Positions 22,695-30,253 of a stretch of DNA of 37,179 nt are shown piece after piece (within the stretch, counting starts at the first letter, position 1; each line of letters opens with the position of its first letter). Both the position numbers and the translations under genes were made by a program. Source of the DNA: Christensenella sp. UBA3944. GTDB lineage: Bacteria; Bacillota; Clostridia; Christensenellales; DTU072. Under the pieces are notes generated by a model. It searched no databases, was not told the origin of the DNA, and saw nothing but the letters and a program-made list of their open reading frames with translations. The DNA is taken from positions 1 to 37,179 of the forward strand of contig DGDU01000019.1 of NCBI GenBank assembly GCA_002385605.1. The letters are read 5' to 3'.

Positions 22695-23542
22695 GCGGCA
22701 TTTGTTATATCGTGGGCACACCCATAGGCAACCTTAAAGACATCACGCTGAGGGCGCTTGACACCCTTAAAGCCGTAGATGTCATAGCGAGCGAGGATAC
22801 CCGAAAGTCGGCAGTCCTTCTTAACGCCTACGGTATAAAAAAGCCCATGATAAGCTATCATAAGCACAACGAGCGCGAGGGCGCCGAAGAGATAGCCTCT
22901 TTGCTTGCCGAGGGCAAGGATGTCGCCCTGATAACCGACGCGGGGATGCCCGCCATAAGCGACCCCGGCGCCATTCTTGTGCAAACCCTGAGGCAAAAAG
23001 GCTTCAAAGTGGAATCTGTGCCCGGGCCCACCGCCGTAACCTCCGCCGTAAGCCTCGCGGGGATTACAAAAAACGGCTTTGCCTTCGTCGGTTTTCTGCC
23101 CCCTAAGAAAAAAGACCGCGACGGCATATTAGATAACCTAAAAAATATAGCTTTACCTCTGGTATTTTATTGTGCCCCTCACGACCTGGACGAAACGCTT
23201 GAATATCTGGCGGGTAGCTTGGGCACCCGCAGGGTATGGGCGGTAAAGGAAATAACCAAGATGTTCGAGACGGTATACGAAGGCGTTCTGGGGCAGGAGT
23301 TTATAGAAAACAAAAAGGGCGAGTTCGTTATAATCGTCGACGGAGCCGAAGAAATCGCAGATAACAAAAGCGGCGAAGCCGAAAAACTTCTCGCGGAATA
23401 TATTAAAAATGGGTACAGCCGCTCGCAAGCCGTTAAAATGGTGGTAAAGGACACAAAGCTTCCAAAAAACAGCGTATACGAAATCAGCCTAAGGCTAAAT
23501 GAATTTGCACAGCAGGCAGGCGAGGACGGTAGCGGCGACTGA
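22691..23542 (+). CDS. rsmI: 16S rRNA (cytidine1402-2'-O)-methyltransferase
   Basis: A 283-residue enzyme that methylates the ribose of C1402 in the decoding centre of 16S rRNA. It shows the tetrapyrrole-methylase-like fold and the RsmI signature: YIVGTPIGNLKDITLRALD at the start, ASEDTRKS, YHKHNE, ITDAGMPAISDPG and VPGPTAVTSA, then FVGFLPPKKKDR. Length is typical. ATG 22691 overlaps the trmN6 stop as ATGA. Its last 48 bases overlap the end of spmB on the other strand. Confidence 0.96.
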   Translation: MSGICYIVGTPIGNLKDITLRALDTLKAVDVIASEDTRKSAVLLNAYGIKKPMISYHKHNEREGAEEIASLLAEGKDVALITDAGMPAISDPGAILVQTLRQKGFKVESVPGPTAVTSAVSLAGITKNGFAFVGFLPPKKKDRDGILDNLKNIALPLVFYCAPHDLDETLEYLAGSLGTRRVWAVKEITKMFETVYEGVLGQEFIENKKGEFVIIVDGAEEIADNKSGEAEKLLAEYIKNGYSRSQAVKMVVKDTKLPKNSVYEISLRLNEFAQQAGEDGSGD

Positions 23543-23995
23543 AACAAACACGGCAATCGGGATGGCAAGTCCCGATTTTTTGTTTTTCGACCCCGCGAAG
23601 TAAACGGCGACGACATACATAATCGTGTCGGTGCTGCCCATAATCACGCTTGCCACCCTCGCGGGATAGCTGTCCACCCCGTAGCTATCGTATATGTTTT
23701 GGAGAATCACCAGGCTTCCGCTGCCCGACAGCGGGCGTAAAATCAGCAGCTCAGATAATTCTTTCGGTATCCCAAGCAACGAAAACGGCACCTCAAGCGC
23801 CTCGGCGAGCAGAACGGACAGCCCGCTTGCCCTAAGAAGCTCTATGGCGAAGAATATTGACATCAGATAGGGCAGAAGGTCGATAATTAACTTAAGCGCC
23901 TCCTTTATGCCCGCCGTAAAGCTGTCGTAAAGAGGTATTTTTTTTACGGCGGCGATTATGAAAGTGATAATAAGCAGTACGGGGATGGTGTACAT
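23495..23995 (-). CDS. spmB: Spore maturation protein B
   Basis: A 166-residue membrane protein of the SpmB/nucleoside-recognition (Gate) group with about five helices. Typical segments are VKKIPLYDSFTAGIKE near the start and LRPLSGSGSL followed by an ASVIMGSTDTIMYVVAVY stretch. In Bacillus subtilis SpmA and SpmB are needed for full dehydration of the spore core. Its ATG shares one base with the stop of spmA (TAATG). The 3' end overlaps rsmI by 48 bases in the antisense direction. Confidence 0.93.
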   Translation of the reverse strand: MYTIPVLLIITFIIAAVKKIPLYDSFTAGIKEALKLIIDLLPYLMSIFFAIELLRASGLSVLLAEALEVPFSLLGIPKELSELLILRPLSGSGSLVILQNIYDSYGVDSYPARVASVIMGSTDTIMYVVAVYFAGSKNKKSGLAIPIAVFVSVAATVLACLLCKFI

Positions 23996-24642
23996 TATCT
24001 TTTTACCAAAACCGCGACAAGGGTTATCGCCAAGGCTGTGGAAAACACATTTATTATTGTTGTGGGAAGCATTATATCGGTTTGGGCGCCCATCGCCGCC
24101 CTCATCGAAAGCACGGTGGTCGGGATAATCTGTATCGATGTGGCGTTTATGACGGCAAGCATAATCTTGTTTTTCTGGCTTTGCATAAGCCCGACAGATT
24201 TTATTCCGAGAGGGGTTGCCGCCCCGCCCATACCTAACAGGTTTGCCGAAAGGTTTAGCGTTATATACTTATGGCATTCGGCGCTTTCGTTAGGGAACAG
24301 CCTCTTTGTTATCGGTGTTAGCGCTTTTGCTATGTATTCGTCTATGCCGCTTTTTTCAAGCACCTGCATTACGGATATCCATACGCCGTAAATGACAAAC
24401 AGCTTTACCGAAAAGGACACCGAAGCCTCGCCGCCCGAGAGCAGGGCCGGCATGACGCTTTGGGGGGCGGTAAACAGCATATAGCCCACGCACGCAGTGA
24501 TGATTATACCGAAAACTATATTCATAATGTAATTGTATTTTTGCCGCCCGCACGATATGTTTACCCAATCCGTCAGGCGGAACAAAATAGCGCCTATAAT
24601 ATTAAAATTTCGGTGATTTTGCGGCGCCAAATCAAAATGCAT
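23995..24642 (-). CDS. spmA: Spore maturation protein A with N-terminal extension
   Basis: A 215-residue integral membrane protein of the SpmA family, partner of SpmB. The conserved part starts at about residue 40 (MNIVFGIIITACVGYM) and includes the Gate-type core NLSANLLGMGGAATPLGIKS and NATSIQIIPTTVLSMRAA. I place the start at 24642, where AAGGGAGCG sits just upstream; this gives about 39 extra residues, including an amphipathic-looking ILFRLTDWVNISCGRQ segment. The internal ATG at 24525 has no ribosome binding site but would give the usual family length. The gene is divergent from uxuA, with overlapping promoters. Confidence 0.88.
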   Translation of the reverse strand: MHFDLAPQNHRNFNIIGAILFRLTDWVNISCGRQKYNYIMNIVFGIIITACVGYMLFTAPQSVMPALLSGGEASVSFSVKLFVIYGVWISVMQVLEKSGIDEYIAKALTPITKRLFPNESAECHKYITLNLSANLLGMGGAATPLGIKSVGLMQSQKNKIMLAVINATSIQIIPTTVLSMRAAMGAQTDIMLPTTIINVFSTALAITLVAVLVKR

Positions 24643-24652
24643 ATTCGCTCCC

Positions 24653-24681
24653 TTGAAAACAAACGAGGTTTGAGATATAAT
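24653..24681 (+). promoter_or_regulatory. uxuA: Sigma-A promoter of uxuA, giving a leaderless transcript
   Basis: TTGAAA (24653-24658) and TATAAT (24676-24681) are 17 bp apart. The ATG of uxuA starts at 24689, seven bases after the -10 box, so transcription should begin at or within about two bases of the start codon. Confidence 0.8.
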
Positions 24682-24685
24682 ACCA
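24677..24685 (-). promoter_or_regulatory. Extended -10 promoter element of spmAB overlapping the uxuA -10
   Basis: Minus-strand TGG followed by TATTAT is an extended -10 element about 35 bases before the spmA start. It shares five of six bases with the opposite-strand TATAAT of uxuA. Sporulation sigma factors could also read this region. Confidence 0.45.
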
Positions 24686-24688
24686 AGT

Positions 24689-25735
24689 ATGAAAATGACA
24701 TTCAGATGGTACGGCGATAAGGACAATGTCGCCATAGAAAAGATAGCGCAAATACCCGTCATAGACGGGATAGTATCGGCCGTTTACGATGTGCCCGCGG
24801 GCGAGGTCTGGCCCGAGGAAAGCATCGCCAGGCTTAAAGCCGTATGCGAAAATAACGGGCTTAAGTTTGAGGTTGTCGAGAGCGTCCCCGTACACGAGGA
24901 CATCAAGATGGGTGCCGAGGGCCGCGACAGGCTTATCGAAAACTACTGCGAGAATGTAAGAAGGCTCGCGAAGTACGGCGTAAAGGTAATATGCTACAAC
25001 TTTATGCCCGTTTTCGACTGGCTCAGAAGCGAAATGGCAAGGCCCCTTGCCGACGGCTCCAACTCGCTCGCTTACGACGAAGAGACCGTGCTTTCGCTAA
25101 ACCCGCTTACCAGCGAGTTGTCGCTTCCCGGCTGGGATGAAAGCTATACCAAGGAAGAGCTTAAGAACCTTCTTATCCGCTACAAGGAGATCGACGAAGA
25201 GAAGCTTTGGGAAAACCTCAGATACTTCCTTTCTAAGGTTATCCCCGTGTGCGAGCAGATGGGCGTAAAGATGGCAATCCATCCCGACGACCCGCCCTGG
25301 GGCATCTTCGGGCTTCCCAGAATAATAACGACGCAGAAAAACCTCGAGCGCTTCCTTAACATGATACCCTCGGTAAACAACGGTGTAACCTTCTGCATAG
25401 GCTCTTTCGGCGCCGACCCGAATAACGACCTTATAAGCATGATAAACACCGCCAAGGGGCGCATACACTTTGCCCACCTGCGCAACATAAAGTACACGGG
25501 CGAAAGGAGCTTCCAGGAGAGCGCCCACCCCACCGAGTGCGGAAGCCTGGATATGTTCGGCATAGTCAAGGCTTTGGTGGATTCGGGCTTCGACGGCTAT
25601 GTCCGCCCCGACCACGGCAGAATGATATGGGGCGAAACGGGCAAGTACGGCTACGGCCTGTACGACAGGGCTCTCGGCGCCATGTATCTCTACGGGCTCT
25701 TCGAGGCCGTGCAGAAAATGAAAGACAACAAATAA
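24689..25735 (+). CDS. uxuA: Mannonate dehydratase
   Basis: A 348-residue TIM-barrel enzyme that dehydrates D-mannonate to 2-keto-3-deoxygluconate in glucuronate breakdown. The N-terminus MKMTFRWYG, then PVIDGIVSAVYDVPAGEVW, is diagnostic of UxuA. The active-site region KMAIHPDDPPWGIFGLPRI, HFAHLRN and RPDHGRMIWGE carry metal and substrate residues. Length suits the Firmicutes form. The ATG at 24689 is the family start; there is no ribosome binding site and the promoter predicts a leaderless mRNA. The mannonate oxidoreductase gene follows after 13-25 bases. No uxaC, kdgK or kdgA is in the window. Confidence 0.95.
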   Translation: MKMTFRWYGDKDNVAIEKIAQIPVIDGIVSAVYDVPAGEVWPEESIARLKAVCENNGLKFEVVESVPVHEDIKMGAEGRDRLIENYCENVRRLAKYGVKVICYNFMPVFDWLRSEMARPLADGSNSLAYDEETVLSLNPLTSELSLPGWDESYTKEELKNLLIRYKEIDEEKLWENLRYFLSKVIPVCEQMGVKMAIHPDDPPWGIFGLPRIITTQKNLERFLNMIPSVNNGVTFCIGSFGADPNNDLISMINTAKGRIHFAHLRNIKYTGERSFQESAHPTECGSLDMFGIVKALVDSGFDGYVRPDHGRMIWGETGKYGYGLYDRALGAMYLYGLFEAVQKMKDNK

Positions 25736-25760
25736 TCGCAAGAATCGGATGGATATAATT

Positions 25761-26603
25761 ATGGCAACATCAGTAAATCTTACGGGCAAGAATGTGGTTA
25801 TCACGGGCGCGGGCGGTGTTATCTGCTCGGGCTTCGCAAAGGCCCTCGCCCTGGCGGGCGCAAGGGTGGCGCTTCTGGACCTCAATGTTCAGAAAGCCGA
25901 AGAATACGCCGCCGATATAAGGGCGGAAGGCGGCTTCGCCAAAGCGTTTTTTGCCAATGTTTTAGAGAAAGAAAGCCTCGAGGCCTGCTACAACCAGGTT
26001 GTGGCAGAGCTCGGCGGCGTTGATATTCTTATAAACGGCGCGGGCGGCAACCACCCCTCGGCGACTACCGCAAAAGAAACCTACGAAGAAGGCGATATAG
26101 AGCTTAAGGATGTCACCACCTTCTTCACCCTTCCCGCCGACGGTATCAAAAAGGTTTTCGACATCAACTTTACGGGCATCCTGCTTACAACCCAGGTTTT
26201 CGCCAAAGGTATGGTGGGCAAGGGCGGCACGATTATAAACATCTCGAGCATGAACTCTTACCGCCCCCTCACGAAAATACCCGCATACAGCGCGGCAAAG
26301 GCGGCGGTATCCAACTTCACGCAATGGCTTGCCGTGCATTTTGCCAAGGCTGGCATAAGGGTTAACGCCATAGCGCCCGGCTTCTTCTCCACCAACCAGA
26401 ACAAAGCATTGTTGTATACCCAGAGCGGAGAACTCACTCCCCGCTCGCACAAAATATTAGACCACACCCCGATGGGAAGGTTCGGCGAAATAGGCGACCT
26501 TATCGGCACCCTTTACTGGCTTGCCGACGATAACTTCTCGGGCTTTGTTACCGGCGTTGTCATACCTGTGGACGGCGGTTTCAGCGCCTATTCGGGAGTA
26601 TAA
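25761..26603 (+). CDS. uxuB: D-mannonate oxidoreductase, SDR family (UxuB/YjmF type)
   Basis: A 280-residue short-chain dehydrogenase with the NAD(P)-binding TGAGGVICSG near residues 15-24, the NNAG-equivalent NGAGG, the catalytic Ser in ISSMNS and the YSAAK pair. The internal region around ATTAKETYEE and the C-terminal VTGVVIPVDGGFSAYSG match the Firmicutes fructuronate reductase type, which interconverts D-fructuronate and D-mannonate. Its place directly after uxuA supports this. The start may be ATG 25761 (GGA seven bases upstream) or the in-frame ATG 25749; neither has a strong ribosome binding site. A generic gluconate-type SDR is the main alternative. Confidence 0.87.
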   Translation: MATSVNLTGKNVVITGAGGVICSGFAKALALAGARVALLDLNVQKAEEYAADIRAEGGFAKAFFANVLEKESLEACYNQVVAELGGVDILINGAGGNHPSATTAKETYEEGDIELKDVTTFFTLPADGIKKVFDINFTGILLTTQVFAKGMVGKGGTIINISSMNSYRPLTKIPAYSAAKAAVSNFTQWLAVHFAKAGIRVNAIAPGFFSTNQNKALLYTQSGELTPRSHKILDHTPMGRFGEIGDLIGTLYWLADDNFSGFVTGVVIPVDGGFSAYSGV

Positions 26604-26616
26604 AAAGGAGGAGTAA

Positions 26617-27537
26617 ATGAAAGTAACGATATCGGGATTTTACGACGAAATCAGCTTCAGCCTGGACGAGCAGATAGCCGCCCTCAACGAGCTTGGCGAA
26701 AAGTATATGTGCCCCCGCATGATAGACGGCAGAAACATTGCCGACTTTACCGCCGAGGAGTTCGAGGCTTCGGTTAAACCCCGCCTCGACAAAGCCGGCA
26801 TAAAATTCAGCTCTATCGGCAGCCCCATCGGCAAGGTAAGCGTTTCCGACGAAGAAGGCTATAAAAAGCAGCTTGTAAAGCTTGCCGAGCTTGTAAAAAT
26901 CGCCAAGCTTATGGAGTGCAAATATATAAGGGTTTTCAGCTTCCTGTTGCCCCATTACGACGACCCCGCCATTTACCGCGACAAGGTTATGAAGAAGATG
27001 CAGGGCTTTCTCGATGTGGTAAAGGGCTCGGGCATCGTGCTGCTTCACGAGAACGAGAAGGGCATCTACGGCAATGTGGCTTCGCGCTGCCTCGACCTTT
27101 ACAAAACCCTCAACAACCCCGACCTCAAGCTTGTCTATGACGCTTCCAACTTCGTGCAATGCGGCGAAGACCCGGTGGCGGCGTTCGACCTTCTTAAGGA
27201 TTACACCGTCTACTACCACATCAAGGACTGCGACAGGGAAACCAGGATGGAAGTCCCCGTGGGCGCGGGCGACGGCGCTTACGATTATATCATCGGCGAA
27301 CTCAAGAAGATGAACTATGAGGGCTTTATGACATTGGAGCCTCATACGGCAAAGTACGCCGTGCTAAGGCGCCCCGTTTACTTCATCCCCTTTATGCCCC
27401 TCATATTGCCCAAGTTCTACAAGGCTTTCCGCAAAATAGACAAACTTCTCGGCAAAAAGCCCGTCAACAAAGTTACCCGCAAGGATGTATTCTTTGTACA
27501 ATACAACAACATCAAAGAGTTAATTAAGGAGGCGTAA
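26617..27537 (+). CDS. Sugar phosphate isomerase/epimerase family TIM-barrel protein
   Basis: A 306-residue protein of the xylose isomerase-like TIM-barrel (AP endonuclease 2) family. Metal-ligand candidates are Glu in VLLHENEKGIYGN, Asp and Asn in VYDASNFVQCGEDP, His in YYHIKDCD and Glu in MTLEPHT. The middle pattern is typical of sugar-acid or keto-sugar epimerases. The C-terminal 50 residues are basic and hydrophobic (VYFIPFMPLILPKFYKAFRK) and atypical. GGAGGAG precedes ATG 26617. It sits between uxuB and a Gfo/Idh/MocA oxidoreductase, and its TAA shares one base with the next ATG. Such epimerase-oxidoreductase pairs often act through 3-keto-sugars; that is an inference. Confidence 0.8.
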   Translation: MKVTISGFYDEISFSLDEQIAALNELGEKYMCPRMIDGRNIADFTAEEFEASVKPRLDKAGIKFSSIGSPIGKVSVSDEEGYKKQLVKLAELVKIAKLMECKYIRVFSFLLPHYDDPAIYRDKVMKKMQGFLDVVKGSGIVLLHENEKGIYGNVASRCLDLYKTLNNPDLKLVYDASNFVQCGEDPVAAFDLLKDYTVYYHIKDCDRETRMEVPVGAGDGAYDYIIGELKKMNYEGFMTLEPHTAKYAVLRRPVYFIPFMPLILPKFYKAFRKIDKLLGKKPVNKVTRKDVFFVQYNNIKELIKEA

Positions 27538-28697
27538 TGGAAAAGGTAAGATACGGTATTATAGGCATAGGCAAAATGGGTTCGCTTCATTGCCTGCGCT
27601 TTAAGTACAAGCTTATAAAGAACGGCACTCTTACCGCCGTTTGCGATATCAGCCCCGAAAGAAGGCAATGGGCCGAAAAGAACCTGCCCGGCGTAACCTT
27701 CTTTGAGGACTACAAAGAGCTTATGGAAAGCGGGCTTGTGGACGCCGTGCTTATCGCCACCCCGCACTACCTCCACCCCGAAATGGGCAAGGCCGCTTTG
27801 GCCAGAGGGCTTCACACCCTTATCGAAAAGCCCGCGGGCGTCTTTACCTCCGCCGTAAGGGAGCTCAACGAGGCCGCAAAAGAAAAGAAAGGCCTCGTGT
27901 ACGGTATAATGTACAACCAGCGCACAAATAAGCTGTACAGGCTTGCCAAGACCCTCATCGAGAGCGGCAGGCTTGGCGAAATAAAGCGCATCAACTGGAT
28001 AATAACCGACTGGTACCGTCCCCAGGCTTACTACGATCAGGGCGGCTGGAGAGGCACCTGGGTAGGCGAGGGCGGCGGCGCTCTCATCAACCAATGCCCC
28101 CATCAGCTCGACCTCTTCCAATGGCTGGGCGGCATGCCTTCTAAGGTTATCGGCTACGCCAAAGTCGGCGTAAAGAGAAACATCAATGTCGAAAACGATG
28201 TTACGGCGTATTTCGAGTACCCCAACGGCGCGACGGGCGTGTTCATCACTTCCACCCACGACTTCCCCGGCACCAACCGCCTCGAAATAGACGCCGACAA
28301 GGGTAAGCTCGTAATCGAGAACAACAAACTCACCTTCACCGAGCTTGAGGTAGGCGAAACCCAGTTCAACGCCACCAACACCAAGTTCATGCCCAAGATA
28401 CCCGTAAAGAAGAAGCTTGTAAAGAGGATAACCAAGCTGGGCGAACTTTCGCAGTTTGTAACCTCCCAGCATACGGCTATACTCCGCAACTTCACCGACG
28501 CCATACTTTACGGAAAGCCCCTCATTGCCCCCGGCGAAGAAGGCATCAACGGCCTCACCATCTCCAACGCCATACACCTCTCTAGCTGGACAGGACAGCC
28601 CGTAACCCTCCCGATAGACGAAAAACTCTTCGAAGAAGAGCTAGCAAAGCGCATCGAGGAAGAAAAGGAATTCAACAAGAAAAAAGTTCAGCTTTAA
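27537..28697 (+). CDS. Gfo/Idh/MocA-family oxidoreductase
   Basis: A 386-residue NAD(P)-dependent sugar oxidoreductase. The N-terminal Rossmann fold has GIIGIGKMGSLHC (residues 8-20), the acidic AVCDISPERR, ATPHYLHPEM, and the catalytic EKPAG. The second domain includes GGGALINQCPHQLDLFQWLGG, whose Asp and His are typical active-site residues of the family. The C-terminus is long and Lys/Glu-rich. Family members oxidise hydroxyls of inositols, sugars or sugar acids. It is translationally coupled to the TIM-barrel gene (TAATG, with GGAGG before it), so both enzymes probably act on the same substrate. A terminator closes the four-gene operon. Confidence 0.88.
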   Translation: MEKVRYGIIGIGKMGSLHCLRFKYKLIKNGTLTAVCDISPERRQWAEKNLPGVTFFEDYKELMESGLVDAVLIATPHYLHPEMGKAALARGLHTLIEKPAGVFTSAVRELNEAAKEKKGLVYGIMYNQRTNKLYRLAKTLIESGRLGEIKRINWIITDWYRPQAYYDQGGWRGTWVGEGGGALINQCPHQLDLFQWLGGMPSKVIGYAKVGVKRNINVENDVTAYFEYPNGATGVFITSTHDFPGTNRLEIDADKGKLVIENNKLTFTELEVGETQFNATNTKFMPKIPVKKKLVKRITKLGELSQFVTSQHTAILRNFTDAILYGKPLIAPGEEGINGLTISNAIHLSSWTGQPVTLPIDEKLFEEELAKRIEEEKEFNKKKVQL

Positions 28698-28731
28698 TAA
28701 GAAAGCGGCTAGGGACAGAAAGCAAAGACAG

Positions 28732-28757
28732 GAGAGCCTCATAAAGGCTCTCTTTTA
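28732..28757 (+). terminator. Rho-independent terminator of the uxuAB operon
   Basis: GAGAGCC (28732-28738) pairs with GGCTCTC (28746-28752) over a seven-base loop, followed by TTTTATTT. Confidence 0.9.
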
Positions 28758-28790
28758 TTTATATATAAACGCGGATTGCCCGATTCGGTA

Positions 28791-28819
28791 TTGATTTTGG
28801 TGTCGCTATACCCTATAAT
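28791..28819 (+). promoter_or_regulatory. Sigma-A promoter of the second symporter gene
   Basis: TTGATT (28791-28796) and TATAAT (28814-28819) are 17 bp apart, 30 bases before the TTG start codon. Confidence 0.8.
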
Positions 28820-28849
28820 TAATAGTAATTTTGTTTATAGGAGCTAAGG

Positions 28850-30253
28850 TTGGAAGGAAGCGTAAACAAAAAATACCTTCGCAAAAGGGATTACATAACC
28901 TTTTCGATGGCGAGGTTCGCGGCGTCGGCGATTTCGGGCCTGGCGCAGGGATATCTGCTTATCTTTTACACCTCGGTATTGGGCATAGAGCCTATAACCG
29001 TGGGCGTTATGTTTCTTATATCCAAGATATTTGACGGGCTAAACGATCCCGTAATGGGCACCATAGTAGACAAGACCCGCTCGAGATGGGGCAAAATGCG
29101 CCCGTATATCATATTCGGCTCGATACCTTTCGGCATTATAGCCATAATGCTCTTTTTGCCCGTTACCTCGATGCCGTCGTCGTTCAAGGTATTTTATATG
29201 TACTTTACCTACTTCTGCTACGACATCTTCGGCACTATGGTAGGCGTGCCTTTGGACGGGCTTCCCGCGCTGGTTTCTCCAAACAGCGACGAAAGGGCAA
29301 AGCTGATTTCGGTAAGCCGCGTTGTGGGCTCGGTGGGCGACCAGTCGGCGCTTGTGCTCTTTTCGCTTTTTATGATGTTTCTTAAACTCAAATACACTCT
29401 GATGTCGATAGGCATTGTTATAGGCGTGCTTGCCCCCGTATTCCTGATACTCGGCGCGGTGAATGTAAAGGAAAGGATCCCGCCGTCCAAAGAAAACATA
29501 AAAATAACCGACGGCTTCAGGTATCTTTTCAGGAACAAGCAATTCCTGTCGATGATTTGCTCCAACCTTCTTACTTTCTTCAGAAACCTAGTTTCGGCAT
29601 CAATTGTCTATGTCGTAACTTATATATACTTCAACGGCTCTTTGAATATAGCGTTTGCCCTTCCGGGCGCGGTCGCCTCCATGCTGGGCATGCTGTTTGC
29701 GCCAAAGCTTAAAAGAAAGCTCGACTCTAAACAGCTTTTCATTCTGGCTACGGTGTTCCACTCGGTTGCGCTTGCGATCGTATTCATTGTGGGCTACGAG
29801 GTTCATTGGATAATTACCTCGCTTCTTATGTTCTTCGCCATGCTCCCCGTGGGTATACTCAATGTAGTGCCCCACCTTATGGCGATAGATACTCTGGATT
29901 ATTGGGAGGACAAGACGGGAAAGCGCCAGGAAGGCGTCTGCTTCGCTGTTATGTCTTTAAGAAGCAAAGTTTCCAGCGCCTTTAAGGATTTTTTCCTTTC
30001 GTGGCTTCTTAGCTTCTTCTTGTTTGCCGTGCCGTTAACCTCGATAACCGACCACAGCCCCATGCAGTACCGGTTTACGCAAAAGGGCATATTTATGATT
30101 TTCACAATAATACCCGCCGTGCTTAACCTCGTATCCATTGTGCCGCTTATTTTTTACAAGCTCGACAAAAAGACGATGGGGGAAATCAATTTAAGGCTCT
30201 CCGAAAAAAGGAAGGCTTCCTTCGAGGCAGCCTCGGGAGGGCAAAATGAATAA
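28850..30253 (+). CDS. GPH-family sugar:cation symporter, second copy
   Basis: A 467-residue MelB-like membrane protein with about 12 helices. The family motif is clear (DGLNDPVMGTIVDKTRSRWG, then KMRPY) and the late segment DTLDYWEDKTGKRQEGVCFA matches the one in the protein encoded at 1873-3312; the two are paralogues but not recent duplicates. It should import a glycoside or uronide with a cation, and its position between the uxuAB cassette and a GH13 glucosidase suggests plant or host glycans as source. Start is TTG 28850, with TAGGAG at 28838-28843 six bases upstream. It overlaps the following lipoprotein gene by eight bases. Confidence 0.92.
   Translation: MEGSVNKKYLRKRDYITFSMARFAASAISGLAQGYLLIFYTSVLGIEPITVGVMFLISKIFDGLNDPVMGTIVDKTRSRWGKMRPYIIFGSIPFGIIAIMLFLPVTSMPSSFKVFYMYFTYFCYDIFGTMVGVPLDGLPALVSPNSDERAKLISVSRVVGSVGDQSALVLFSLFMMFLKLKYTLMSIGIVIGVLAPVFLILGAVNVKERIPPSKENIKITDGFRYLFRNKQFLSMICSNLLTFFRNLVSASIVYVVTYIYFNGSLNIAFALPGAVASMLGMLFAPKLKRKLDSKQLFILATVFHSVALAIVFIVGYEVHWIITSLLMFFAMLPVGILNVVPHLMAIDTLDYWEDKTGKRQEGVCFAVMSLRSKVSSAFKDFFLSWLLSFFLFAVPLTSITDHSPMQYRFTQKGIFMIFTIIPAVLNLVSIVPLIFYKLDKKTMGEINLRLSEKRKASFEAASGGQNE

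Noticed and set aside
27417..28577. 386-codon minus-strand frame opposite the Gfo/Idh/MocA gene
   Set aside because: The plus-strand protein has a complete Rossmann fold and EKP motif with an RBS; the antisense product has shadow composition only.
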